Origin: G963662985 sp963662985 | GTDB taxonomy: Bacteria > Chloroflexota > Anaerolineae > Anaerolineales > UBA11579 | Assembly: GCA_963662985.1 (NCBI GenBank) | Contig: OY760067.1 | Location: 682,001 to 746,000, forward strand | DNA: 64,000 nt | Direction of reading: 5' to 3' | Shown: positions 32,654 to 41,739 of the stretch, piece by piece | Layout of the letters: each line of letters opens with the position of its first letter | How positions within the stretch are numbered: position 1 is the stretch's first letter | Position numbers and translations under genes: made by a program | Notes under the pieces: model-generated | Seen by the model: only the letters and a program-made list of their open reading frames with translations | Told to the model about the DNA's origin: nothing | The model's database searches: none

Positions 32654-33793
32654 TTATGCCTCCAACTCTTTTGAAAGAATACAAGTAACAGCAGATGCAC
32701 CAACACCTGAAATGGATTGAACCATTGCACTTTTTGCATTTTCAACTTGTGACTTATCCGCTTTTCCCTCTAATTGCAGTAATGCTTCAATCACTTGATA
32801 AATGCCACTCGCTGCAATTGGATATCCTCTTGCTTTTGAACCACCTAAAGAACAAACTGGCACTTTTGAAAGAGAGAGATTTCCTTCTTCAAGGAACTTA
32901 ATTCCTTGTTTTTCTTCTGTTAAACCTATCGCTTCAATACTTAATAATAATTGAATCGATGTATAGTCATCCAGCTCAAATAAATCAATTTCATTGATCG
33001 TTAAATTAGCTTTTGATAGAGCGTTTTTTGCAGATTCTTTGACTGCAACGAATTTTAATAAATCTTTTCTTTGCGCCAAAGAAAATCTGTCATTTGCTTG
33101 AGATATAGATGAAATTTTCACTGCTTTATCAACTTGCTCACTTGTCAACAAAATACAAGCTGCCCCATCAGCATATGGTGCTACATCAAACAAATTTAAT
33201 GGCGTTGAAACCGCTCCCATTTTAGAATATAACCCTTCTCTAATGGGCTTTCGATACATCGCATATGGATTACTTACCGCATTTTGATGTCCATTTATAG
33301 GAATAGCTTCAAATGCATTTTGATTACCATTTGTTTCAAACAAATAACGTTGCATAATTAAAGCTGATTGGCTTATTTGCGTTGCGCCTAAACTTGTTTC
33401 ATAATCTTGGTTCAAACCACTTGCATGTGCACTGATGATATGAGATTGAACTCGATCTGATGTTTTTTCTACACCTAAGACTAAAATATTTTTATAGCTT
33501 CCAGATTGAATTGCCATCGTTGCAAGTTGCAATGCCATTAATCCTGAGTTTTCTCCAGAATTCACATCAAGCGAATCCACATCTAATCCAGCTGATTCTG
33601 CAATCAACGCAGCTAGATTATCTTGCTGATTCAATGATTGACCTAACATATTTCCGACATAAAGTGCTTCAGGCACTAAAGTGGTATTTTTTAGCGTTTC
33701 ACTAATACATTCCACACTCATTTGAATTAAGGATTTTTCCCAATGTTCATTAACGGGGATGGCACCATAAGCAGCAATTGATATTGTATTCAT
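32654..33793 (-). CDS. Thiolase-like protein lacking catalytic residues
   Basis: The 379-residue protein aligns by eye with archaeal-type (SCP2/thiolase) acetoacetyl-CoA thiolases, including LGVEKTSDR, APYADGAACILL and a C-terminal glycine-rich motif. Every classical catalytic position I can place is changed. The nucleophile Cys in a normal EAACASGG motif is Glu81 in NSGENSGLM. The His of EVHDAF is Asp275 in FELDDYT. The general base His of a GHP motif is Tyr324 in KARGYPIAASG. The flanking fold is otherwise well kept, and the gene is intact in the operon, so this looks like selection for a structural or binding role and not decay. It probably pairs with HMGS and DUF35. Confidence 0.8.
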   Translation of the reverse strand: MNTISIAAYGAIPVNEHWEKSLIQMSVECISETLKNTTLVPEALYVGNMLGQSLNQQDNLAALIAESAGLDVDSLDVNSGENSGLMALQLATMAIQSGSYKNILVLGVEKTSDRVQSHIISAHASGLNQDYETSLGATQISQSALIMQRYLFETNGNQNAFEAIPINGHQNAVSNPYAMYRKPIREGLYSKMGAVSTPLNLFDVAPYADGAACILLTSEQVDKAVKISSISQANDRFSLAQRKDLLKFVAVKESAKNALSKANLTINEIDLFELDDYTSIQLLLSIEAIGLTEEKQGIKFLEEGNLSLSKVPVCSLGGSKARGYPIAASGIYQVIEALLQLEGKADKSQVENAKSAMVQSISGVGASAVTCILSKELEA

Positions 33794-33805
33794 AATTATT
33801 CTTCC

Positions 33806-34867
33806 TTAATCCATCACAATCTTGCCACGCAAACGTGCATATTGGGCATAATCAATTTCAGTTTTTCGATTGATGTAAGTTTGAGTTAAAGGAGCCAAGT
33901 TTTTTCTTTTATCAATTTCATCTGAAACAGTAATCACAAATGCGTCCGACCCTGCCCCAGAACCATATGAAACCATAAAAATCTTTTCTCCTGCAGAAGC
34001 ATTATCTAAGATATTAGTTAACCCCATTAATGCTGCTGCTGAATAAGTATTGCCAATTTCAGGAGATAATAATCCTATTTGTATTTGATCTTTTGAAAAC
34101 CCTAATAAAGCTCCTGCCCTTTGAGGAAATTTTGCATTTGGTTGATGAAAAACAGCATATGAAAAGTCAGAAGGTTTTAAACTCATTTCTTCCATTAATA
34201 ATTCTCCCGCAGAGACAATGTGTTTAAAATACGCTGGATCTCCAGTAAATCTAACGCCATGACTAGGATATGTCTTATCTGCTCTTCGCCAAAAATCTGG
34301 CGTGTCAGATACATATGATAAAGTTGCATCAATTGTAGCGATTGCATTTTCAGCAGGTCCGATAATAAACGCTGCTGCACCTGCTGCAGCTGTATACTCT
34401 AATGCATCTGCTGGGCGGGCTTGTGCCGTATCTGCACCAATTGCTAGGACATATTCAGCCATTCCTGCTCCAACAAGCCCTATACCGGCTACAATGGCTT
34501 CTGTACCGGCTTTACAGGCAAACTCCCAGTCTCCTGCTTGAATCAAATTTCCAGCGCCAACCGCTTCCGCCACAATTGTTGAAGAAGGTTTTACAGAATA
34601 TGGATGTGATTCTGAACCGACCCAAACTGCACGAAGCAATTGAGGATCAATTAGTGCTCGATCCAAAGCATTGCGTGATGCTTCAATTGACATAGTGATT
34701 GTATCTTCATCCATACACGGAACTGATTTCGATTTTACAGGTGTACCGCCTTGATCATCATGCCATATTCGATTTATTTCTGTGGCTGGTAATCTATACC
34801 TAGGTATATAGCTACCATAGCCGTGGATCCCAACCGCTTTGTTAGGAATCAAAGCTTTTTTTGTCAT
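33806..34867 (-). CDS. mvaS: Hydroxymethylglutaryl-CoA synthase (archaeal type)
   Basis: The 353-residue enzyme condenses acetyl-CoA with acetoacetyl-CoA to HMG-CoA. Catalytic residues are intact: Glu86 in VGSESHPYSVKP, Cys118 in EFACKAGTEA, His241 in VFHQPNAKFP and Asn273 in IGNTYSAAAL. The C-terminal SYGSGAGSDAF is also typical. The short length matches archaeal HMGS and not the longer eukaryotic or Gram-positive form. It lies between the reductase and thiolase-like genes, with small gaps, in one operon. Confidence 0.94.
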   Translation of the reverse strand: MTKKALIPNKAVGIHGYGSYIPRYRLPATEINRIWHDDQGGTPVKSKSVPCMDEDTITMSIEASRNALDRALIDPQLLRAVWVGSESHPYSVKPSSTIVAEAVGAGNLIQAGDWEFACKAGTEAIVAGIGLVGAGMAEYVLAIGADTAQARPADALEYTAAAGAAAFIIGPAENAIATIDATLSYVSDTPDFWRRADKTYPSHGVRFTGDPAYFKHIVSAGELLMEEMSLKPSDFSYAVFHQPNAKFPQRAGALLGFSKDQIQIGLLSPEIGNTYSAAALMGLTNILDNASAGEKIFMVSYGSGAGSDAFVITVSDEIDKRKNLAPLTQTYINRKTEIDYAQYARLRGKIVMD

Positions 34868-34889
34868 ATTATCACTCCAATTCTTGGAA

Positions 34890-36179
34890 TTAATTACTTA
34901 GTACTTGTAGAAGAGTTTTTGCGTGTTCTACGCGAATGTTTTTTTCAGAAATTAATTTATCAGCCAAGCGTTCAATCATAGATCCTTTTGCTCCAGCTGC
35001 TATTGCCACTTGTCTAGCATGTAAACTCATATGTCCTTTTTGAATGCCCTCTGTCGCCAAAGCGCGTAAAGCTGCTAAATTTTGTGCTAATCCAACACTG
35101 GCTATAATTTGCGCTAATTCAGATGCAGTTTCAACACCCATCATTTTTAAAGATGTTTTTGCAGTTGGGTGGACGCTTGTGTTGCCACCAACAATCCCTA
35201 CTGCCATAGGTAATTCTATTGAACCGATCAAATTACCAAATTCATCTTTTCCCCATTTAGTCAAAGAAGTATAATGGCCATCTTTTGCGGCATAGGCATG
35301 TGCACCAGCTTCAATTGCACGCCAATCGTTACCAGTAGCAACAACTACTGAATCAATCCCATTCATCACCCCTTTATTATGTGTGGCGGCACGATAAGGA
35401 TCAACCGCAGCAAATGCCCAAGCTTCAATAATGCCATCTCTCACTTCTTCTCCAGAATATTGATCAAAAGCTAATGCTTCTACGGGAATTAAACATTGTG
35501 CTTTTACTAATCTTTTATCTGATAAATTTGAGAGAATACGAAGATGTACTCTACCATTTGTAATAGATTGAATGTGTGGTGCCAAACGTTCACATGCTGC
35601 ATTGACTGCATTTGCGCCCATTGCATCTCGAACATCAAAAATCAAATGGACAACTAAGAATTTTCCAATTGGTGAATCTTCAAATTTTCGAACTTCAATA
35701 TCTTTAGCGCCTCCCCCAAGTCGAATTAACGAAGAATCAATATCATTAACTATTGAAATTAAATAATGTTTATTTTCAATAATTTGTTTTTCAGCAAGAT
35801 CTAAATCATCTAAATCTAATACTTGGATTTGACCAATCATTTCAGGTGCTGTTGTTTCAGCAATAAAGCCACCACCTTCACGCACTAATTTTGCCATATA
35901 GGATGCCCCTGCAACAATCGAAGGTTCTTCTACTGCCATGGGAACTAAAACATCAGTGCCATTTACTTGAAAATTTAATGCAATCCCTAAGGGCAATCCA
36001 TGGATTCCGATAACGTTTTCTATCATTTTATCTGCAATTGATAACGATAAAGAATCACTTGATAGATTTTTTAAGTCTTTACGAGATAGAACTTTTTCTT
36101 TAGTTAAATTGTATTGTCTTTGTTCAACAGACAATTTATAAAATCCTGGTTGTCGTGATGAATTGATCAAATTTTCCAT
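34890..36179 (-). CDS. mvaA: Hydroxymethylglutaryl-CoA reductase, class II
   Basis: The 429-residue enzyme reduces HMG-CoA to mevalonate. Catalytic residues are visible: Glu in VPMAVEEPSIVAGAS, Lys in ATHNKGVMNGID, Asp in VVVATGNDWRAIEAG and His in QKGHMSLHARQVA. DAMGANAVNAACE is a further family hallmark. The class II length and start (SRQPGFYKLSVEQR) fit bacterial NAD(P)H enzymes like Pseudomonas mevalonii MvaA. It is the first gene of the operon behind a TTGACA promoter. The biosynthetic direction is inferred from the HMGS partner. Confidence 0.95.
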   Translation of the reverse strand: MENLINSSRQPGFYKLSVEQRQYNLTKEKVLSRKDLKNLSSDSLSLSIADKMIENVIGIHGLPLGIALNFQVNGTDVLVPMAVEEPSIVAGASYMAKLVREGGGFIAETTAPEMIGQIQVLDLDDLDLAEKQIIENKHYLISIVNDIDSSLIRLGGGAKDIEVRKFEDSPIGKFLVVHLIFDVRDAMGANAVNAACERLAPHIQSITNGRVHLRILSNLSDKRLVKAQCLIPVEALAFDQYSGEEVRDGIIEAWAFAAVDPYRAATHNKGVMNGIDSVVVATGNDWRAIEAGAHAYAAKDGHYTSLTKWGKDEFGNLIGSIELPMAVGIVGGNTSVHPTAKTSLKMMGVETASELAQIIASVGLAQNLAALRALATEGIQKGHMSLHARQVAIAAGAKGSMIERLADKLISEKNIRVEHAKTLLQVLSN

Positions 36180-36212
36180 GATATATCCTTTAATTAAGAT
36201 TATTATCTTTCA

Positions 36213-36242
36213 AAAATAACTATATCAAAGAAACTCTGTCAA
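36213..36242 (-). promoter_or_regulatory. Promoter of the mevalonate operon
   Basis: On the minus strand TTGACA (36237-36242), an 18-base spacer and TATTTT (36213-36218). The predicted leader is about 26 bases. Confidence 0.55.
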
Positions 36243-36283
36243 ATTCTCTCAGAAATTTCTCTATACACAATTGAATTAATCTA

Positions 36284-36311
36284 AAAGAGCAAGATAGAAA
36301 TCTTGCTCTTT
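36284..36311 (-). terminator. Hairpin downstream of the Rrf2 gene
   Basis: AAAGAGCAAGA pairs with TCTTGCTCTTT around a six-base loop. The following T-run on the minus strand is short, so read-through into the mevalonate operon is possible. Confidence 0.65.
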
Positions 36312-36333
36312 ATATAATTATATGGATATAAGA

Positions 36334-36732
36334 TTATTTTTTCAAAAATTGGTCAAAAGTTGATGATTTTAATCTTTTTACCAACTCTTCCTGAATATCT
36401 ACCCAAACAGGGCGAACAGCGCAATCTTCCATTTCACAATGGGGATGCTGATGAACACATGTATTTAATGCAAGTGGACCATCTATCGCTTCAATGACAT
36501 CTAAAAGACTTATTTCACTGGGGTCTTTTGCTAAGCGAACACCACCTTTAGCACCACGTGAAGTTTGAAGAATACCAGCTACTGATAATTGTGCAATAAT
36601 CTTTGCTAAAAACGAACTTGGTATCTTTCTATCCGAAGCGATTCTACTTGTAGATGCTAAAACTCCCTCATCTAATTCAGATAAATATTGAACGGCTCTA
36701 ACTGCATAATCAGCCTGTTTTGTAATTTGCAT
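36334..36732 (-). CDS. Rrf2-family transcriptional regulator with cluster-type cysteines
   Basis: The 132-residue protein has the Rrf2 winged helix (MQITKQADYAVRAVQYLSEL, then IPSSFLAKIIAQLSVAGILQTSRGAKGGVRLA). Three cysteines in NTCVHQHPHCEMEDCAV at about 91-105 have the spacing of Fe-S-binding IscR/NsrR-type sensors. It probably senses iron, redox state or NO through a cluster. It is encoded just upstream of the mevalonate operon on the same strand and divergent from the methylmalonyl-CoA mutase gene, so either could be its target. It is distinct from the SufR-type regulator of suf. Confidence 0.9.
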   Translation of the reverse strand: MQITKQADYAVRAVQYLSELDEGVLASTSRIASDRKIPSSFLAKIIAQLSVAGILQTSRGAKGGVRLAKDPSEISLLDVIEAIDGPLALNTCVHQHPHCEMEDCAVRPVWVDIQEELVKRLKSSTFDQFLKK

Positions 36733-36853
36733 AGTTACTTCCTTAATTTATATTCAATCCTTACAAATTTTATAATATTTTGTCGAATAAGAAAAGGAAA
36801 TTGAACATTAATTTTCGAAAACTTATCTTTTTCCAAGATAATGCCCTCATATC

Positions 36854-36893
36854 ATTTGATTTAATTTCATTAATACATCAAATAAGCTATACT
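36854..36893 (+). promoter_or_regulatory. Dyad and -10 element before the mutase gene
   Basis: ATTTGAT (36854-36860) and ATCAAAT (36877-36883) form a dyad with a 16-base spacer. TATACT at 36888-36893 is a likely -10 with no good -35, suggesting activation or repression at the dyad, possibly by the neighbouring Rrf2 protein. Confidence 0.4.
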
Positions 36894-36925
36894 ACTTATA
36901 GAAAAATAAACTTTTGGAGAAAAAA

Positions 36926-38587
36926 ATGGATCTGAATAATGAGAAAAAACATTGGGAAAAGGAAGTTTATTCTCCCGTCGTTTCAAAAACCCCTGAACGC
37001 AATGAAAAATTTTATACCTCTTCAAATATAGAAGTTGAGCCAATTTATATTCCCGAAATATCTACACAGGAAGATTTTGATGAGAAAATAGGTTTTTCAG
37101 GTGAATATCCATATACTAGAGGTATTCATCCTGGTATGTATCGTGGTCGATTTTGGACAATGCGACAATACGCAGGATATGCAACCGCTGAAGATTCTAA
37201 CAAAAGATATCGTTATCTCTTAGAGCAAGGACAATCTGGACTTTCTGTAGCTTTTGATCTCCCAACCCAAATTGGATATGATGCTGATGATCCAATGGCT
37301 CTAGGTGAAGTAGGAAAAGTTGGCGTTTCAATTTCTTCCATTGAAGATATGGAGACTTTATTTGACCAAATTCCTCTTGATAAAGTTTCAACAAGTATGA
37401 CTATTAATGCTCCCGCTGCTGTTTTGCTTGCTATGTATATTGCTGTAGCTAAAAAACAAGGTGTTGAATCAAAGTTGTTACGTGGTACTGTACAGAATGA
37501 TATTCTGAAAGAATATATTGCTCGTGGTACTTATATCTTTCCTCCAAAACAATCCATGCGCTTAATTACAGATTTAATGGATTATTGTAAGAAAGAAGTT
37601 CCTAAATGGAATACCATTTCCATTTCTGGCTATCATATTAGAGAAGCAGGTTCAGATGCTGTGCAAGAAATTGCCTTTACTTTAAGTAATGCAATTGCTT
37701 ATGTAGATGCTGCTATTGAAAAAGGGTTAAAAGTTGATGATTTTGCTCCCCAACTATCCTTTTTCTTTAATGCTCACAATAATTTTCTTGAAGAAATCGC
37801 AAAATTTAGAGCAGCAAGAAGAATGTGGGCAAAAATCATGAAAGAACGATATCATGCAAATAATCCTCGATCTTGGATGTTGCGCTTTCATACACAAACT
37901 GCTGGATCAACTCTTACTGCCCAACAACCACAAAACAATGTTGTACGTGTGACCCTGCAAGCCCTAGCAGCGGTTATGGGAGGCACGCAATCTCTTCATA
38001 CAAATAGCATGGATGAAGCGCTGTGGTTGCCTACTGAAAGCTCAGTTCGAGTTGCATTAAGAACTCAACAAATTATTGCACATGAATCAGGAGTTGCAGA
38101 TACTGTGGATCCATTTGGGGGATCTTATGTTGTTGAATGCTTAACTGATGAAATTGAAAAGAAAGCAAATGAATACATTGAGAGAATTGATGATATGGGC
38201 GGAGCATTACAAGGCATTGAAAATGGATATATTCAAAACCAAATAATGCAAACATCATATCAATATCAAAAAGATCTTGAAGCCGAAAAAATTAAAGTTA
38301 TAGGTGTAAATGCTTTTGAAGTAGATGAAGAATTAACATTAGATCAATTAAAAGTGGATCCCAAGATTGAAATCAATCAAAGGGAAAAACTCAAGAAGCT
38401 TCGAGAAAATAGAGACAATGAAAAAGTTATAAGTTTATTATCAAAATTAGAAGCTCTCGCTGAAGATGAATCTGCTTCACTCATACCAACATTAATCGAA
38501 TGTGTTGAAGCAAAGATTACATTAGGTGAAATCTGCAATATATTAAGAAAAAAATGGGGAGAATATCAAGCCCCATCATGGAATTAG
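36926..38587 (+). CDS. Methylmalonyl-CoA mutase, large (catalytic) subunit without B12 domain
   Basis: Translation is from the ATG at 36926 behind TTTGGAGAA; the upstream in-frame TTG overlaps that site. The 553-residue protein is the substrate-binding TIM-barrel part of the mutase: YPYTRGIHPGMYRGRFWTMR (about 55-75), VAFDLPTQIGYD, RGTVQNDILKEYIARGTYIFPP near 190, HTQTAGSTLTAQQPQNN and VDPFGGSY. There is no cobalamin-binding domain, so the small subunit must be encoded elsewhere, as in two-subunit archaeal and Chloroflexota mutases. It interconverts methylmalonyl-CoA and succinyl-CoA. The epimerase gene follows after 12 bases, giving a propionate or succinate route. Confidence 0.94.
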   Translation: MDLNNEKKHWEKEVYSPVVSKTPERNEKFYTSSNIEVEPIYIPEISTQEDFDEKIGFSGEYPYTRGIHPGMYRGRFWTMRQYAGYATAEDSNKRYRYLLEQGQSGLSVAFDLPTQIGYDADDPMALGEVGKVGVSISSIEDMETLFDQIPLDKVSTSMTINAPAAVLLAMYIAVAKKQGVESKLLRGTVQNDILKEYIARGTYIFPPKQSMRLITDLMDYCKKEVPKWNTISISGYHIREAGSDAVQEIAFTLSNAIAYVDAAIEKGLKVDDFAPQLSFFFNAHNNFLEEIAKFRAARRMWAKIMKERYHANNPRSWMLRFHTQTAGSTLTAQQPQNNVVRVTLQALAAVMGGTQSLHTNSMDEALWLPTESSVRVALRTQQIIAHESGVADTVDPFGGSYVVECLTDEIEKKANEYIERIDDMGGALQGIENGYIQNQIMQTSYQYQKDLEAEKIKVIGVNAFEVDEELTLDQLKVDPKIEINQREKLKKLRENRDNEKVISLLSKLEALAEDESASLIPTLIECVEAKITLGEICNILRKKWGEYQAPSWN

Positions 38588-38599
38588 GAGAAGTTTATA

Positions 38600-39007
38600 A
38601 TGGCAAAAATCTTAAGAGTTAATCATATTGCAATCGCTGTTAACGATTTAGATACCCCCTTATCATTTTGGCAAGATAAATTAGGGCTTTCAGTTGAACA
38701 TACTGAAAATGTACCTTCTGAAAAAACTGAAGTTGCTTTTTTACCAGTTTCTGAATCTGAAATTGAACTAATTCACCCAACTGATGATTCAACTGGATTG
38801 GCAAAATACTTAGAAAAAAAAGGACCCGGAATTCACCATATCTGTTTTGAAGTTGATAATTTAATAGAGATGATGTCTGAACTCAAAGAAAAAGGTGTCC
38901 GACTATTAAGCGATGAACCTAGAATTGCAGCAGGTGGAAATCAAATGTGTTTTATCCATCCAAAAGATGCTGGGGGGGTGTTAGTCGAATTGTATGAAAT
39001 AAAATAA
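38600..39007 (+). CDS. mce: Methylmalonyl-CoA epimerase
   Basis: The 135-residue vicinal-oxygen-chelate protein has metal ligands His in VNHIAIAV (residue 10), His in GPGIHHICFEV and Glu in GVLVELYEI near the C-terminus. Length and motifs match (R/S)-methylmalonyl-CoA epimerases. TAGGAG lies before the ATG. It is cotranscribed with the mutase large subunit, which confirms the assignment over generic glyoxalase-fold proteins. Confidence 0.93.
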   Translation: MAKILRVNHIAIAVNDLDTPLSFWQDKLGLSVEHTENVPSEKTEVAFLPVSESEIELIHPTDDSTGLAKYLEKKGPGIHHICFEVDNLIEMMSELKEKGVRLLSDEPRIAAGGNQMCFIHPKDAGGVLVELYEIK

Positions 39008-39026
39008 AATTTTCAAATTAGAACTT

Positions 39027-40106
39027 TTATTTATTTTGTAAAAATTTTAATTGATTATCTAATTCATCCCAATATTTTTGATATTCTTCTTGATCAATAT
39101 CAAAATATCCTTGAATTGATAATTCTTTAGCTAATTTTAAAGTTGAATAAGTTGCTCCATAATCATTTAAATGACTATTAACTTGTTCATGTTCATTGAT
39201 TGAATGAAAATATACGTCTCTAAATATCAATTGAGGAAAATGAATTTCCTCTAAAACATATTTATTTAAATCTATATACGTAATATTCATTCCTTGCATT
39301 AAATTTAATGTTTCTTTATCTTGTTGTATGAGTGTATTTAAATTAGGGGCTCTTGTTGCAATAAGTGTAATGTCATATTCTTGGCAAAGTTCTTTTAATA
39401 AAACTAAAAATTGTATGGTCTCATAATCTATTTCTTTTAACTGAGTTAATTTTAAAGCTTCGTTAAATTTTTCAATTTCTATTATATTTTTTGATTCATG
39501 ATAACCTTTTGAAAAAATATGGTCATTTTTTAAGTAATTATTTGAATTTATATAATTCCAGTTTTGTTGTGCGTACAACAATAAATACTTCCATGAATAT
39601 GCATTACTGTTAATAATTGATGATGAGTTTTCTATCATTTTTGAAAATGAAAAATTATTTATATTAGAAATAAAAAATTTATAATAATTATAATCATAAA
39701 GATACAAATTATTTACATAAGTATATTTATCTGATCTTAGAGCATAAGTCTCAAAAATAACAATAGAAGGAATATAACCTTTCTCAATAATAGCTTTTAA
39801 ATAATAATAAAAATCTGAAGTGCTTCCTCCAGAGATAGTTAAATTAATAAAAGTTTCTTCTTTAACAATATCTCCCAATATATTTGGAGAAAAAGAGCAT
39901 TGAACATGTGAACTTCCTAAAAGAAAAACTGAATTATTTTCTTCTTCAAGAAGATATAAGGCTTCTCTTGGTTCATCTACAACAAACCTAGGATTAATTA
40001 ATAAATCAATAAATTTGAATAAAGTCAAGAAAGAGATAAGAATTAAAGTTACTTGAAAAAGATTTTTTATAGTTTTATTTGTAATCATATTATTTTGTCT
40101 AATCAA
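39027..40106 (-). CDS. Membrane-anchored SGNH-like protein, partner of MBOAT acyltransferase
   Basis: The 359-residue protein has one N-terminal TM segment (about 15-35) and an SGNH/DltD/AlgX-like start with the nucleophile-type motif FLLGSSHVQCSF at about 57-68. Near the C-terminus the SHLNDYGATYST segment looks like the SGNH His motif, but the usual Asp three residues before the His is replaced (QVNSH). It overlaps the MBOAT gene by four bases; a TTG at 40106 is the coupled start and an ATG at 40088 is possible. It probably takes part in acylating an extracellular polysaccharide or teichoic acid-like polymer. The gene is extremely AT-rich compared with its neighbours. Confidence 0.65.
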   Translation of the reverse strand: MIRQNNMITNKTIKNLFQVTLILISFLTLFKFIDLLINPRFVVDEPREALYLLEEENNSVFLLGSSHVQCSFSPNILGDIVKEETFINLTISGGSTSDFYYYLKAIIEKGYIPSIVIFETYALRSDKYTYVNNLYLYDYNYYKFFISNINNFSFSKMIENSSSIINSNAYSWKYLLLYAQQNWNYINSNNYLKNDHIFSKGYHESKNIIEIEKFNEALKLTQLKEIDYETIQFLVLLKELCQEYDITLIATRAPNLNTLIQQDKETLNLMQGMNITYIDLNKYVLEEIHFPQLIFRDVYFHSINEHEQVNSHLNDYGATYSTLKLAKELSIQGYFDIDQEEYQKYWDELDNQLKFLQNK

Positions 40107-41701
40107 AATTGAGTATAGATAAAATTCGTATTATTATTTGAAAATTCATTGAAAGATAATAATAATGTAATTGTTGTTAAAAATAAACAGAAACAAAGCC
40201 TAAATAAAAATTTTTGATCTTTCAGAACTTCAGTAAAATCTCTTTTTATATCAAGCAAACTTAATATTATAAAAAACATAAGCATAAATATAGTTAACCA
40301 AAAATCTTTTATTGATATTTCAAAATGTGATATTTTAAAACGGAAAAAATCTTCACTACAAAATAATAATTGAAAAATTGTTTGACTTCTTTTAATATTA
40401 TTATTGAAAAATACCCAAGATAAAGTAATTAAACTAAAAGAAAGAAATATTTTTCCTGGTTTACCGAGTATTGGGCCAGGAGAATTATTCTTAGTAATTT
40501 TTTTCCAAAGATCAAACACTCTTCGTTCAATTATCTGAAATATACCATGTAATCCTCCCCAAATTAAAAAATTAAAAGTCGCTCCATGCCATATTCCACT
40601 TATTAAAAATGTTAAAAAAATGTTTAAATCATTTACCCATTTTGATTTAATTCTTCTTGTTGAAAATTCTAGTGGTAAAAACACATAATCTCTCAACCAA
40701 GAGCTAAATGAAATATGCCATCGTCTCCAAAACTCCACAATTGAATCTGAAAAATAAGGTTTATTAAAGTTATTTGTTAAAGAAAAACCAAACATTTTAG
40801 CTGTACCTAAGGCAATATGTGTATAAGAATAAAAATCAAAATAAATATATAATGAGAAAGCGATGACGCTTACCCAAGTCTCTAATGGGGAAAGGCTCTC
40901 AATAATTTTTAATGGTGAATTATATATTGTAAATAAACGATTAGCAATTACGGTTTTAACAAATAGTCCCCATAGTATTTGACGAATACCATCTACAAAA
41001 ACTTCATAATTAAATGATCTGTATTCCTGAATTTGGCTAATAAAACTATCAGCTCTTTCAATAGGACCTGAAACAAATCTAGGGAAAAAAGACATGTATA
41101 AATAATAATGACCAATATGTTGTTCTAATTTATACTTACCTGAATTTACATCTATTAAATAACTTATTGCCTGAAATGTGTAAAAAGAAATTCCAATTGG
41201 AAGTAATAGCGTCATTAAATCAAAATCAACTTTTAAACTTAAATATTGAATAAATACATTTATTGTTTTAAATCCAAGTAAAAATGTTACACAAATAATT
41301 ATTCCAAATCTTAACCAATTCATTCTTTTTTGTGGAATAGTTATTTTTGAAATTCTTTTCCCTACAAAAAAAGTAAAAACCGATAAAGAAATTATTAATA
41401 ATAAATAAATTAAATCCCAACTTAGTATAATAAAACTGCTATATATAATTAGCCAAATCCAACGAATTTTTTTTGGAATAATCCAATATATAATTGAAGA
41501 TAAAAAAGTGTAAAAATAATAATCTATAAAACTTGTTGTATATGTTGGAATTGAAATAGAAAAAAGCTGATTTAATCCACTAAGTACAGGTAGTTTAATA
41601 TAATTCAGTATGTGAAAATAATAAGCTATTATTAATGTAAAAACGATTAATCCAATTATAAAAATATGAAATATTGGTAAATTCTTTATTTTTTCTTTCA
41701 A
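40103..41701 (-). CDS. MBOAT-family membrane O-acyltransferase (AlgI/DltB-like)
   Basis: The 532-residue protein has about a dozen membrane segments and the MBOAT hallmarks: PIGISFYTFQAISYLIDV (about 167-184), FFPRFVSGPIERADSF, FWRRWHISFSSWLRDYVFLPL and the catalytic His in SGIWHGATFNFLIWGGLHG. The start is TTG, nine bases after GGGAG. It transfers acyl (usually acetyl) groups across the membrane to an extracellular acceptor together with an SGNH partner, here the coupled downstream gene. The acceptor could be alginate-like, a capsule or a teichoic acid. Very low GC suggests recent acquisition. Confidence 0.9.
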   Translation of the reverse strand: MKEKIKNLPIFHIFIIGLIVFTLIIAYYFHILNYIKLPVLSGLNQLFSISIPTYTTSFIDYYFYTFLSSIIYWIIPKKIRWIWLIIYSSFIILSWDLIYLLLIISLSVFTFFVGKRISKITIPQKRMNWLRFGIIICVTFLLGFKTINVFIQYLSLKVDFDLMTLLLPIGISFYTFQAISYLIDVNSGKYKLEQHIGHYYLYMSFFPRFVSGPIERADSFISQIQEYRSFNYEVFVDGIRQILWGLFVKTVIANRLFTIYNSPLKIIESLSPLETWVSVIAFSLYIYFDFYSYTHIALGTAKMFGFSLTNNFNKPYFSDSIVEFWRRWHISFSSWLRDYVFLPLEFSTRRIKSKWVNDLNIFLTFLISGIWHGATFNFLIWGGLHGIFQIIERRVFDLWKKITKNNSPGPILGKPGKIFLSFSLITLSWVFFNNNIKRSQTIFQLLFCSEDFFRFKISHFEISIKDFWLTIFMLMFFIILSLLDIKRDFTEVLKDQKFLFRLCFCLFLTTITLLLSFNEFSNNNTNFIYTQF

Positions 41702-41739
41702 AAAAAATTTCTCCCTTATAAATAATTAACTTTAATTTT

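Noticed and set aside
36733..36925. Cobalamin riboswitch before the B12-dependent mutase gene
   Set aside because: No B12-box (GCCACTG-like) sequence; the region is AT-rich and holds only the dyad and a -10 element.
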